This document shows positions 18,325 through 28,907 of a DNA stretch of 64,000 bases, in pieces; position 1 is the stretch's first letter; each line of letters begins with the position of its first letter. The notes under the pieces were generated by a model, which saw only the letters and a program-made list of their open reading frames with translations, did no database searches and was not told the DNA's origin. Origin of the DNA: Bradyrhizobium sp. CB1650. GTDB lineage: Bacteria; Pseudomonadota; Alphaproteobacteria; Rhizobiales; Xanthobacteraceae. The stretch covers positions 7,841,501-7,905,500 of the forward strand of contig NZ_CP121695.1 of assembly GCF_029761915.1 (NCBI RefSeq), in the 5' to 3' direction. The position numbers were made by a program, and so were the translations under genes.

Positions 18325-18610
18325 GTGTGGGCCGAAGCCGAGGCGGCCTCATTACCAAAATCCACGCGCGCGTCGACGCGAAGGGCCGCCCGTCCGCCTC
18401 ATGATCAACCCCGGCGAGGCCACGACGTGACGTGCACCGAGGCCCTGCTCGACGGACTCGATGCGCGCGCCGTCGTCATCGCCGACAAAGGCTACGATGC
18501 CGATCGTGTTCGTGCCCACATCCCTGATCAAGGTGCGACCCCAACATTCCCAACAAATCCAACCGGAAGAAGAGGTTCCGGTGGAAGAAGGCCATCTATC
18601 GCGAGCGGCA
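18325..18610 (+). pseudogene. IS5-family transposase fragment
   Basis: The plus strand encodes GRSRGGLITKIHARVDAKGR, PVRLMINPGEA, then in another frame EALLDGLDARAVVIADKGYD and [13 protein letters not shown], the central part of IS5 (IS427-like) transposases, ending in [23 protein letters not shown] sequence in a third frame. It is fused at about 18610 to the truncated end of an IS630 gene in opposite orientation. Confidence 0.75.
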
Positions 18611-19089
18611 GCCAGTGTTTGAATTTGGAGAAGAACTGCTCGATCGGGTTCAAATCCGGCGAGTACTTCGGCAGGTAGAAGAGGCGTGCGCCGGCGGCGC
18701 GGATGGCGCGACGCACTGCTTTGGCCTTGTGCGAGCCGAGATTGTCCATGACGACGATGTCCCCGCGCTGCAAGGTCGGGACCAGAACCTTCTCGATATA
18801 GAGAAGGAACGCTTCGCCGTTGATGGGACCTTCGATGAACCACGGAGCGGTGATGCGATCGTGGCGCAAGGCGGCCATGAAGGTCATGGTCTGCCAGCGA
18901 CCGTGCGGCACGTTGGCCTTTAGGCGCTGGCCGCGCGGTGCCCAGCCCCGTAGCGGCGCCATATTGGTCTTGGTCCAGGTCTCGTCGATGAACACCAGCC
19001 GAGTGGAATCAAGCCGATCCCGATACTTGGTCCATTGCGCCCGCCGGCGGGCGACATCGGGACGATCCTGCTCGGCGGCAATCAGCGTC
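18611..19089 (-). pseudogene. IS630-family transposase orfB, 3' truncated
   Basis: The minus strand reads [60 protein letters not shown] and [20 protein letters not shown], carrying the DDE residues (FIDET, MDNLGSH, LNPIE). It follows the upstream orfA through an A7 slippery run, as in other IS630 elements made by programmed frameshift. The C-terminus is lost where it meets the IS5 fragment. Confidence 0.82.
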
Positions 19090-19435
19090 TTTTTTTATAA
19101 CTGAGCTTCTCGGCGTGAACGAACTCCCACATCGTGCGGTAATCCACCTTCAGACCGCGCTCGGCGAGTTCGCTCACTAGCCCGCGCACGGTAAAATCAC
19201 CCTTCCGGCAGCGTTGCACCAACCAGTCCCGATACGGCCCCGCAATCTTCTTCGGCCTATAGCCTCCGACCTGGTCCGGCTTGACGCTCCCGGTCTCGCG
19301 GAAGCGCCGGACCCAATTGATTGCCGTGCTGATGCCCACCCCAAATTGGGCCGCAGCCTGATGCCTCGAGAGGCCGCCTTTGATGACAGCCTTCACCACC
19401 CGCTCACGAAGGTCGTCCGAATAGGGGCGTCCCAT
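19082..19435 (-). CDS. IS630-family transposase orfA (helix-turn-helix)
   Basis: 117 residues from the ATG at 19435 ([20 protein letters not shown]). The HTH reads [20 protein letters not shown], followed by [20 protein letters not shown]. The gene ends in SYKKRR at a run of seven A residues on the coding strand (19090-19096), where a frameshift would fuse it to orfB. The long open frame continuing upstream on this strand to 21295 is antisense to istA and not real. Confidence 0.8.
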   Translation of the reverse strand: MGRPYSDDLRERVVKAVIKGGLSRHQAAAQFGVGISTAINWVRRFRETGSVKPDQVGGYRPKKIAGPYRDWLVQRCRKGDFTVRGLVSELAERGLKVDYRTMWEFVHAEKLSYKKRR

Positions 19436-19556
19436 CCATGCTGGCCTCCCTTCCAGCCAGCATGTTGAATCAGAACAAACCTGATTAGAGATCCGAAATT
19501 GCTGATACCAGCTTCCAGTTTGGCCAAAACGTCTCCCGTATGCCGATTCCGAGGTC

Positions 19557-19665
19557 ATCGCGCGCACCGTTCCGATTTGATGGCGCGCGGGGCTCCGAAA
19601 TGATCGCGCGCAGCGTTCCGAGCATTCTCCGCGCAGCATTCCGAGTTGATCGCGCGCAGCTTCGG
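19557..19665. repeat. IS21 left terminal repeats
   Basis: Four imperfect repeats of the type GCGCGCA-GCGTTCCGA, spaced about 25-30 bp: CGCGCACCGTTCCGA, CGCGGGGCTCCGA, CGCGCAGCGTTCCGA and CGCGCAGCATTCCGA. These are expected transposase binding sites. Confidence 0.75.
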
Positions 19666-19723
19666 ATGGTGTGAGCCCTGATCGTTGGCCATTTCTCCGG
19701 CCGGAAACAGCTTGGAGAATTGG

Positions 19724-21265
19724 ATGCCGACGAGGAGGGTTATCATGCGCCAGGTGCGCGAGATTGTGAGGTTGAGCCTTGAGGCTGGGCTCTCGACGCG
19801 CGTGGTTGGCGAACGTGTCGGCGTCGGGCCGACGACGGTACGTGACACGCTCAAGCGGTTTGCGCGCGCGGCTCTGGCGTGGCCCGTCCCGGAAGCGATA
19901 AGCGACGCCGAGCTGGAGCAACGGTTGTACGGGGTGCCGGGCGTGAAGCGGGGTCGCCGCAAGATGCCCGAGCCTGACTGGTCCGTTCTTGCCCGCGAGC
20001 TCAAGCGCAAGCACGTGACCTTGCAGGTGCTGTGGGACGAGTACATTGCAGAGCATCCCGGCGGGTATCGGTATAGCCGGTTCTGTGACTTGTTCCGCAA
20101 CTGGGAGGGCCGGCTGCCGCTGGTGATGCGCCAGCACCATGGGGGCGAGAAATTGTTCGTCGACTATGCCGGCGACACGGTGCCGGTGGTTGACCGTAAG
20201 ACTGGCGAGGTGCGTGACGCGCATATCTTCGTCGCGGTCATGGGCGCATCCAGCTTGTCGTTCGCGCTGGCGACGTGGACCGAGCAGGTCGGCGACTGGA
20301 TCGCGGGACATAACGCGGCCTTCAGCTTTTTTGGCGACGCCACGCAACTCCTGGTGCCCGACAACGCCAAGGTCGCGGTGATTAAGGCCTGCCTCTATGA
20401 CCCTATGGTCAACCGCAGCTATAGCGATATGGCGCAGCATTACGGCACGGCGATTTTGCCGGCACGGCCGCGACGTCCGAGAGATAAGGCGAAGGTCGAG
20501 GCCTGCGTCGGAATCGTCGAGCGCTGGCTGCTGGGGCGGCTGCGCAACCGAATTTTTTACAGCCTGGCCGAGCTCAACGGTGCGATCGCCGAGTGGCTGG
20601 CCAAGCTCAATGACGGACGGGTGCTGCGTCAGTATGGCCGCACACGGCGCCAGCTGTTCCAAGAAATTGACGCGCCGAATCTTAAACCGCTTCCTGGCGA
20701 GCCGTGGGTCCATGCCGAATGGCGCCGATGCCGGGTCGGGCTCGACTATCACGTCGAGATCGAACGGCACTACTACTCGGTGCCCTACCGCTTCGCCCGT
20801 CGGGAGGTAGAAGCGCGGATCTGCGCTCGAACGGTTGAAATCTTCCTGGGGAGCGAGCGTATCGCCGCACACATGCGCGGCAGCGGCAACGGGCGGCACA
20901 CGACGATCGCCGCTCACATGCCTTCCAGCCACCGGCGCTATGGCGAGTGGACGCCGGCAAAGATCCGCAGCGAGGCAACCCGGATCGGCCCGATGTTGCG
21001 CCAGTTGGTCGACCGGATCATCGAGGATCGCCCGCATCCCGAACAGGGCTATCGTTCGTGCCTGGGTATTATCCGGCTTGAGAAGCGCTTTGGCGCCGAG
21101 CGTCTCGAGGCGGCTGCGCTGCGCGCGCTCGAGATCCAGGCGCGCAACTACCCAAGCATCAAATCGATCCTCGAGAAGGGGCTCGATCGCGTTCCAACGC
21201 CCGCGTCCCCCGAGCGCGAGCCGATCATACACACCAACATCAGAGGCTCGGACTATTACCACTAG
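19724..21265 (+). CDS. istA: IS21-family transposase IstA
   Basis: 513 residues from the ATG at 19724 (MPTRRVIMRQVREIVRLSLE). The N-terminal HTH (SLEAGLSTRVVGERVGVGPT) precedes an rve DDE core: first Asp in [14 protein letters not shown], second in ATQLLVPDNAKVAVIKACLY, Glu in [20 protein letters not shown]. The Mu-transposase C-terminal part contains LDYHVEIERHYYSVPYRFAR. Length and motifs match intact relatives; istB follows 11 bp downstream. Confidence 0.9.
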   Translation: MPTRRVIMRQVREIVRLSLEAGLSTRVVGERVGVGPTTVRDTLKRFARAALAWPVPEAISDAELEQRLYGVPGVKRGRRKMPEPDWSVLARELKRKHVTLQVLWDEYIAEHPGGYRYSRFCDLFRNWEGRLPLVMRQHHGGEKLFVDYAGDTVPVVDRKTGEVRDAHIFVAVMGASSLSFALATWTEQVGDWIAGHNAAFSFFGDATQLLVPDNAKVAVIKACLYDPMVNRSYSDMAQHYGTAILPARPRRPRDKAKVEACVGIVERWLLGRLRNRIFYSLAELNGAIAEWLAKLNDGRVLRQYGRTRRQLFQEIDAPNLKPLPGEPWVHAEWRRCRVGLDYHVEIERHYYSVPYRFARREVEARICARTVEIFLGSERIAAHMRGSGNGRHTTIAAHMPSSHRRYGEWTPAKIRSEATRIGPMLRQLVDRIIEDRPHPEQGYRSCLGIIRLEKRFGAERLEAAALRALEIQARNYPSIKSILEKGLDRVPTPASPEREPIIHTNIRGSDYYH

Positions 21266-21276
21266 AAGGGAAGAAA

Positions 21277-22014
21277 ATGCTGACACACCCCACACTCGAC
21301 TTGCTTACTCGGCTTGGCCTTACCGGCATGGCCGAGGCCTTACGCGCCTCGCCGACAACGAGGAGGCCCAGGGCCTCGCTCACGCCGAATGGCTTGCGTT
21401 GCTGCTGGACCATGAAACGACTTGGCGTAACAATCGGCGCCTGTCGCTTCGACTTCGCAAGGCAAGGCTGCGTCATCATGCCGTGCCCGAGGATATCGAC
21501 TACCGCGCTCCCCGTGGGCTCGACCGCCGCTTGTTCGACATGCTGCTCAAGGGAGACTGGATCAAGAAGCATGAGAATTGCGCCATTGTCGGGCCAACCG
21601 GCGTCCGGAAAAGCTGGCTTGGCTGCGTGCTCGGCCACAAGGCCTGTCGGGACAACCACTCGGTGCTTTACACGCGGCTGCCGCGGTTGATCGAAGAACT
21701 GGACCTTGCCCGGGCGACGGCCGACTCGCTTCGCGGATGAAGAGCATCGCCATCGTCGACCTGCTAATTTTGGATGATTGGGGCCTCCAGGCCATCGACG
21801 CCAATGCCCGTCACTATCTGCTCGAAATGCTCGAAGACCGCCACGGCCGTCGATCAACACTCGTCACCAGCCAGCTTCCAATAGCCAAATGGCATCAGCT
21901 CATAAATGACCCAACTTATGCTGATGCCATACTTGATCGCCTGCTTCACAACGCTCACAGGCTCGAACTGAACGGTGACTCCATGCGTCGCCCGCCCGTT
22001 CTTGCTCGGCCTTG
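21277..22014 (+). pseudogene. istB: IS21-family helper ATPase IstB, frameshifted
   Basis: The start MLTHPTLDLLTRLGLTGMAE is right, but the frame shifts near 21345 (to LADNEEAQGLAHAEWLALLL) and again near 21730 (to IAIVDLLILDDWGLQAIDAN). The Walker A reads GPTGVRKSW, with Arg in place of the conserved Gly before Lys-Ser, so ATP binding would be impaired even without the frameshifts. Walker B (LLILDDWG) and the sensor region (TLVTSQLPIAKWHQL) remain. Confidence 0.82.
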
Positions 22015-22214
22015 ATTACATCGTCGGCCGATCAAGACCGAGACTGCAGCCCGCGAAGCTGACCGGCCGCTACGGCACTGTTGGGGGTGCGCGTCCGGTC
22101 AGCTTCGCTCCGTCGAGCGACACTATCAAACATGTGACGTGATCTCCTGGGCAGCCGCTTGACCATGGGCTAACGATGGTGCCAATTACCTTTAACGATC
22201 GGGTGCTTCTCCTG

Positions 22215-22285
22215 GGCGCGATCAGATTGGAACGCTGCGCGGCATCAGATTGGAATACCTGCGCGCGATCATTGGAATCCGCAGC
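22215..22285. repeat. IS21 right terminal repeats
   Basis: GATCAGATTGGAACGCTGCG, CATCAGATTGGAATACCTGC and GATCATTGGAATCCGC follow one another, the inverse of the left-end repeats at 19557-19665. They mark the right end of IS21 copy 1. Confidence 0.75.
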
Positions 22286-22290
22286 CCCGT

Positions 22291-24456
<2,166 letters not shown>

Positions 24457-24489
24457 AGTCAGATTCATACTGCCCATCTCGCTACCCCC

Positions 24490-26559
24490 TTAGAGTTGAA
24501 GTTCTTTTTGATCCGGATCGCCAGACGATGGCCGCCGGAACCGCCGCGCATGCGCGGCGCGCTTGACATCGGGACGTTCCAGATCAACCGCTTTGATCAT
24601 CCACGGTGCGCCTTTGCACAGCTGCTGCGCAGGCAAACTCTGTTCTTCGATCAGACGGCGAACCGTCGAAGGACTGACTTTCAACGCAGTTGCAGCTTCG
24701 TCCAAAGTGACCTCTCCACGCTCGGCGCGCTCGCCCTCTCGGTAGGCCGCGATGGCGTGTTGGTTGCGCAGGCTGCGAACGCGGACACGAGTCCAACTGT
24801 TGCCCCGCCCCGTCGACTTACTGGCGCGGTTGAGAACCGCGGCGATGGTGCTGTCGGGCATCTGACGCGCGAGGACACGAACGAGATCGACCACATCTGC
24901 CGCGGTGCTCCAGCGGTGCTCGCCGGTGCGGTTCTTCCTCACCTGCAATGCCGTGTGATCGCCGCCATGCCAGTGGACAATCAAGTCCAGCACCTCGTCG
25001 CGGATGCGCACAACGATCTCATGGATCAAGCTTCGGATGATCCTCTTGCGCGTCACAGCTGTTGCACCCGGACTTTCCCAAGCTCTCTCGAGATCGGCAC
25101 CAAGTGCAAGTAACCGATCACGATCGATGTCGCTCAACGTCATCTCCGGCGTAGCCAACAACGTCTCGCGCTCGCCCTCAAGCTCGCGGACAGCGACCAG
25201 GCGTTCGTTCCAGCGCCGCTCCAGCTCGCCGGCAACAAGGCGATTGTCCGGATCGACAGCCTCGTATCGCCGACGAGCGCGAGTTGCCTCGTAGCGTGCC
25301 TGCTCCAGAGTCAACTCGAGCTGACGCAGCTTGTCGGCGTGTTCACGCCCGCGCGCTTCCATGGCCGCCAGCGCCGCCTGTACACCCAGCGGCTGCAGCC
25401 GCGCGATGACCTCCGCGCTGATCGCGCGATCCGCGCGCAGACCGCCGAATGAGATGCACGGATCTCCACCATGGTTGATCTGGCTACCGCGGCAATGATA
25501 GCGCCCGACAGTACTGTGCGTGCCGCTGTAGGCAACGTGAAGTTTGCGGCCGCAGTGGCCGCAACGAAGAAGCCCCGCGAGAAGGCCTTCGCCGCGGCGG
25601 ACCGAGCCACGACTCATGAAGCTTTTTCCGTTGGCGTTGTCGGTGATCAGGCGCTGATTCCTCTCGAACTCCGCCCACGTAATGTAGCCCTCATGGTGGT
25701 CCTTGATCAAAACCTCCCAGTCGTTGCGCTCGCGCCGGAAGCCCCGCACGATCCTCTTGCGGCCGGCCTCGATCGTCACCCGACTGCCCGAGCGCCCGAA
25801 GACATAGGCGCCAGCATAGGCGGGATTGGTCAGGATGTGGTAGATCGTATTGTATACTGGTAACTTCCATTCGACGTGGCGGCCCTCGGGGCCATGGCCG
25901 ACCGCGGGCAAAGTGATTCGCTCCTGCCGTAACCAGAGGTGGACCTGGCGCAGTGTCTGCATCTCGGCAAACTTGGTGAACACGAGTGCGAGCGCCTCCT
26001 GAATGCGCCGATCAGGGTCCTTCTCGATGCGATCGTGGGAGACCTTGAGATAGCCGATGGCGACGTTGAGGAAGAGCTCACCCCTGCGTGCCTTCTGCTT
26101 CAAGGCTTCAAGCGAGCGTTGCCGAAAGATAGACAGCTCCATCTCGCTCATCGTGCCCTTCATGCCGAGCAGGAGGCGATCGTTGGGGTGGCGCGGATCA
26201 TAGACGCCATCCTCATCGACGATCAGTGTTCCAACGAGCCCGCAGAACTCCAGGAGCGTATGCCAATCCCTGCCGTTGCGGGCCAGCCGAGAGGCCTCAA
26301 TCGAGACCACAGCGCCAACTCGCCCTTCGCAAATGGCGGCGAGCAGCTTCTCGAACCCGGGACGCGCAGTGCCGCCACCAGAGCGACCGAGATCGTCGTC
26401 GATTACGACCACCTCGCTCCAGCCCAGCTGCCGCGCACGGTCGGCCAAGCCGTACTGGCGGCGCTGGCTCTCGCGGTTGTTGATAACCTGGTCGGCCGTC
26501 GACTGACGAATGTAGACGACGGCCTGGCGAGCAAGGTGCTCAGGCGTGATCTTGCTCAC
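24490..26559 (-). CDS. Large serine recombinase
   Basis: 689 residues. The resolvase domain (about 10-155) has nucleophile Ser20 in VVYIRQSTADQVINNRES and VVSIEASRLARNGRDWHTLL. The Recombinase domain (about 165-290) includes LTNPAYAGAYVFGRSGSRV. The zinc ribbon reads LLRCGHCGRKLHVAYSG with CRGSQINHGGDPC. A long coiled coil (REHADKLRQLELTLEQARYE) and a C-terminal HTH/excisionase-like tail (LDEAATALKVSPSTVRRLIE) follow. It should cut and rejoin DNA at a short core to move its element. The start overlaps the stop of gene A as ATGA. Confidence 0.9.
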   Translation of the reverse strand: MSKITPEHLARQAVVYIRQSTADQVINNRESQRRQYGLADRARQLGWSEVVVIDDDLGRSGGGTARPGFEKLLAAICEGRVGAVVSIEASRLARNGRDWHTLLEFCGLVGTLIVDEDGVYDPRHPNDRLLLGMKGTMSEMELSIFRQRSLEALKQKARRGELFLNVAIGYLKVSHDRIEKDPDRRIQEALALVFTKFAEMQTLRQVHLWLRQERITLPAVGHGPEGRHVEWKLPVYNTIYHILTNPAYAGAYVFGRSGSRVTIEAGRKRIVRGFRRERNDWEVLIKDHHEGYITWAEFERNQRLITDNANGKSFMSRGSVRRGEGLLAGLLRCGHCGRKLHVAYSGTHSTVGRYHCRGSQINHGGDPCISFGGLRADRAISAEVIARLQPLGVQAALAAMEARGREHADKLRQLELTLEQARYEATRARRRYEAVDPDNRLVAGELERRWNERLVAVRELEGERETLLATPEMTLSDIDRDRLLALGADLERAWESPGATAVTRKRIIRSLIHEIVVRIRDEVLDLIVHWHGGDHTALQVRKNRTGEHRWSTAADVVDLVRVLARQMPDSTIAAVLNRASKSTGRGNSWTRVRVRSLRNQHAIAAYREGERAERGEVTLDEAATALKVSPSTVRRLIEEQSLPAQQLCKGAPWMIKAVDLERPDVKRAAHARRFRRPSSGDPDQKELQL

Positions 26560-26728
26560 CGCTGTCCTCCCGGTTCACGTCGTGTGCCTCGACTGCGCTG
26601 TCGGTGAGCGCTTCGGTCAGAAGCTCCTTTAAGAGCTCCAGCATTTGCTGATGGGCTTCGATTGGAATGCTGCTGTACGTCGGAGGGCTCTCGAACAGAT
26701 CCCCCTGACGACGTAATGCGTCCGCCAT
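26540..26728 (-). CDS. Small protein B of serine-recombinase element (copy 2)
   Basis: 62 residues (MADALRRQGDLFESPPTYSS, then EAHQQMLELLKELLTEALTD), mostly helical and acidic. It overlaps the recombinase start by 20 bp and lies out of frame within gene A. The equivalent gene in copy 1 (8710-8949) shares the DLF segment and a helical end. It may assist recombination; the function is unknown. Confidence 0.6.
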   Translation of the reverse strand: MADALRRQGDLFESPPTYSSIPIEAHQQMLELLKELLTEALTDSAVEAHDVNREDSGEQDHA

Positions 26729-27002
26729 GACCGCCTCCTCGCGAATGGGACGATTCCCTGGAAGAGGAGGCTAAGAGCGCGTCGACAAGAAGACGCGCCT
26801 CCAGTAGACGATCCACCGAAAGCCGCGGATCAGCTTTGAGATGGAAGGAAGCGGCGGCGGGAGCCGCCATCCATGCCGGCAGGAGCGTTAACGTGGCGTC
26901 AGGTTGTCTGATAACAAAATGCGTCTCACCCCCAAGCCGCTTGCAGGCGACGACGACGACTGACGCTCCGCATCGCGGATGGAACGGGTAGAGGATCTCC
27001 AC
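26556..27002 (-). CDS. Small protein A of serine-recombinase element (DUF5372-like)
   Basis: 148 residues from the GTG at 27002. The first 90 residues look like a folded domain: VEILYPFHPRCGASVVVVAC, GGETHFVIRQPDATLTLLPA, WMAAPAAASF and LSVDRLLEARLLVDALLASS. This matches the small HPF/PAWM protein that accompanies such recombinases. The remaining 58 residues are Ser/Gly/Arg-rich and overlap gene B in another frame. The stop overlaps the recombinase start (ATGA), as in copy 1. Confidence 0.6.
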   Translation of the reverse strand: MEILYPFHPRCGASVVVVACKRLGGETHFVIRQPDATLTLLPAWMAAPAAASFHLKADPRLSVDRLLEARLLVDALLASSSRESSHSRGGGHGGRITSSGGSVREPSDVQQHSNRSPSANAGALKGASDRSAHRQRSRGTRREPGGQR

Positions 27003-27043
27003 CTCAGATCCCAGACACCCGGCATTATGACGCTGGTCCGCCC

Positions 27044-27511
27044 GGCGGCGGAAAGAGCCACTTGGCGGCAGCGATCGGCCTGGCCCTCATCGAGAACGGA
27101 TGGCGCGTCCTCTTCACCCGCACCACCGATCTCGTGCAGAAGCTCCAGCTGGCGCGACGCGAGCTCAACCTCGAGGCGGCCATCAATCGTCTCGATCGCT
27201 TCGATCTCCTGATCCTTGATGATCTCGCTTACGTCACCAAGGATCAGGCCGAGACCAGCGTGCTGTTCGAGCTCATCAGTGCACGCTACGAGCGCCGCGC
27301 GATGCTGATCACCGCCAATCAGCCATTCGGCGAATGGAACAGGGTCTTCCCGGATCCCGCCATGACCCTCGCCGCTATCGATCGCCTCGTTCACCACGCC
27401 ACCATCGTCGAGATGAACGTCGAGAGCTATCGCAGACGAACCGCCCTCGAACGAAAACGCGGTCCAGGACGGCCGCCATCGCACGCGACACCTAAAACCG
27501 TCGCTGATTGA
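27044..27511 (+). pseudogene. istB: IstB, C-terminal part, after serine-recombinase element
   Basis: Continues the gene cut at 24456: GGGKSHLAAAIGLALIENGW completes the Walker A, RFDLLILDDLAYVTKDQAET is Walker B, and ERRAMLITANQPFGEWNRVF is the sensor region. It ends GRPPSHATPKTVAD. The body is intact, so only the insertion disables it. Confidence 0.9.
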
Positions 27512-27660
27512 CGCTGCGCGACAATCAAAGTTCAACAAAACTCTTGCGCGCGACAATCATCGCGGCAATCATCATCAGGCCGCGACACTGCCTCGCCATC
27601 CTGATTGCCGCGCACTTCCTACCCAGATTGCCGCGCTACATCTCCGAACAGGCCGCGAGC
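27512..27660. repeat. IS21 copy 2 right terminal repeats
   Basis: Repeated GCGCGACAATCA, CGCGGCAATCATCATCAGG and their inverses (TGATTGCCGCGCA, AGATTGCCGCGCT) follow the istB stop, the multiple-repeat pattern of an IS21 terminus. Confidence 0.65.
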
Positions 27661-27774
27661 ATCTCCAATATTCGTCCACCTTGCGTCGAAGTACCGCCGG
27701 CTGGTTGCCTCGTAGTGTCCTGAAAAACTATCTAGGAATATTGCCGCACTTCGCCTTGTAGCCTCAAGGTTGTC

Positions 27775-28240
27775 GGTCACTTCAGGCCAAGCAGCGCACA
27801 GCATCGGTTTCACCCCTTGGCGCCGCGTCTGGGGCGGAACGGTTGAGCATCGTCATCCAGAAGACCCGCCAACTCAGAATGCAAAAGAGCGAGATCAGAT
27901 TGGTCAGACGCTGGGCGGTCCTGAGCTTCGACTCCTCAGCTTTGCAGCCCGATTTGAGGATCTTGTGGAACACCTCGATCTTCCATCTCAAAGCATACCA
28001 TCGAGCTTCTCAATGGCATCAGTGCGGGAGTCAACGGGCAGATCGATGATCAGCTTCCAATCGATCTACTTTCTATTTTTGGGCATTCCCCGCTCTTCGT
28101 CATGGATCACTGTCAGGGTCAGAGCGGGATAGCGCTTCTGCTTTCCGATCGGTGGCAGGACGCGAATCTTCCCATACCTGATCTCAAGAACGGCGTGGTC
28201 GGGATCGCCGTTACTGTCTCTGACTTCAATGCGATGGAGA
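27775..28240 (-). pseudogene. IS4-family transposase, C-terminal fragment
   Basis: The minus strand reads RWKIEVFHKILKSGCKAEES and KLRTAQRLTNLISLFCILSW, the Y-(2)-R-(3)-E-(6)-K region and following segment of IS4/Tn5-like transposases. Upstream, in shifted frames, are LTLTVIHDEERGMPKNRK and WKLIIDLPVDSRTDAIEKLD. Several frameshifts are present and the N-terminal half is missing. Confidence 0.75.
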
Positions 28241-28435
28241 GGACGTAGGTGTGCTTGAGAATGGCCAGTCCGGCCAGCAGCCGCGTCGGCAGCGGCGGCC
28301 GGCCCGGCTTGTCCTCATAGACCGCTCCGAGCCGCTGCTCGAGGAACGACCAGTCGATCGTCCGCGCCAGCTTCACCAGCGCATGGCCCATGTCGATGAT
28401 CGCATCCAGCCGCGACCGCAGCAGATCGGCCTAGC
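28241..28435 (-). pseudogene. IS5-family transposase, N-terminal fragment
   Basis: The minus strand reads DMGHALVKLARTIDWSFLEQ and PGRPPLPTRLLAGLAILKHT, equivalent to the start of the intact IS5 transposase at 45700-47076 (KHEVVQLAGKIDWDWIDGEV). It is fused to the IS4 fragment at about 28240. Confidence 0.75.
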
Positions 28436-28823
28436 CGCTGTCTCGTCGTTCCACTCCCGCGTAGCGGGTTCGTTCAATTGGTGATCAGGTGATTACCATC
28501 GTCTGGAACGTGCATGATACCCGCAGCGCCGCCGAAAGCGAGGTTATAGCTGCCGTGGTCTATCGGACAAGACCGCAACTGCTGCTGTCAATGTTCGCCG
28601 TAACCGCATCTGCGCCTCAGTCGTACATCACGATCGTAGCGCTGCTTGGCCGAGGGTCAGATGTCGGCGATTCGAGCTTCCCAATTAGTACGGATCTGGC
28701 GTGGACCTTGGCTCGGTAGATTATTCTGAGGGCCAGGACTCAACGACTTAGATCTTATTGGGCGGACGAGGTTTTGAAGCTGATCGGCGAGCCACACAAG
28801 CCGAAACTCGACTTCTAATGAGA
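28436..28823. other. Unassigned stretch downstream of porin
   Basis: About 390 bp without a supported gene. The plus strand ends in a short tail reading SYWADEVLKLIGEPHKPKLD and stops at 28818; it looks like the C-terminus of a lost gene, but no start or family was recognised. Confidence 0.4.
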
Positions 28824-28853
28824 AAGGCCTCCGGCGGGCATGCCGGAGGCCTT
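28824..28853 (-). terminator. Rho-independent terminator of porin gene
   Basis: A perfect 12-bp stem (AAGGCCTCCGGC at 28824-28835 with GCCGGAGGCCTT at 28842-28853) and a 6-nt loop. On the minus strand it lies about 55 bp beyond the porin stop and is followed by TTTCTCATT. Confidence 0.85.
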
Positions 28854-28907
28854 CTTGGAGGTTAACCTAGAGCCTATGTGTTCTCCTTCAGCTAGTTTGA
28901 AACAAAC

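Larger units (their letters stand above)
19555..22290 (+). mobile_element. IS21-family element (copy 1)
   Basis: Contains istA and istB in the usual order, flanked by the multiple short terminal repeats typical of IS21. At the left (19557-19665) a CGCGC...GTTCCGA motif recurs four times; at the right (22215-22285) its inverse (ATTGGAA...GCGCG) recurs three times. istA is intact and istB broken. Confidence 0.82.
24457..27043 (-). mobile_element. Serine-recombinase element inserted in istB (copy 2)
   Basis: 2,587 bp bounded by CCGCCCG at 24450-24456 and 27037-27043, consistent with recombination at a short shared core. Three minus-strand genes: A (26556-27002), B (26540-26728) and the serine recombinase (24490-26559). 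No terminal inverted repeats are seen. Gene order, overlaps and the inner left-end motif match the element at 6627-9312; this copy has an uninterrupted recombinase and may be active. Confidence 0.8.

Noticed and set aside
19436..21295. Very long minus-strand open frame (part of a 737-codon frame) opposite istA
   Set aside because: It is antisense to a complete IstA with all DDE motifs, its translation is Arg/Pro/His-rich with no family pattern, and only its last 117 codons (19082-19435) are a real IS630 orfA.
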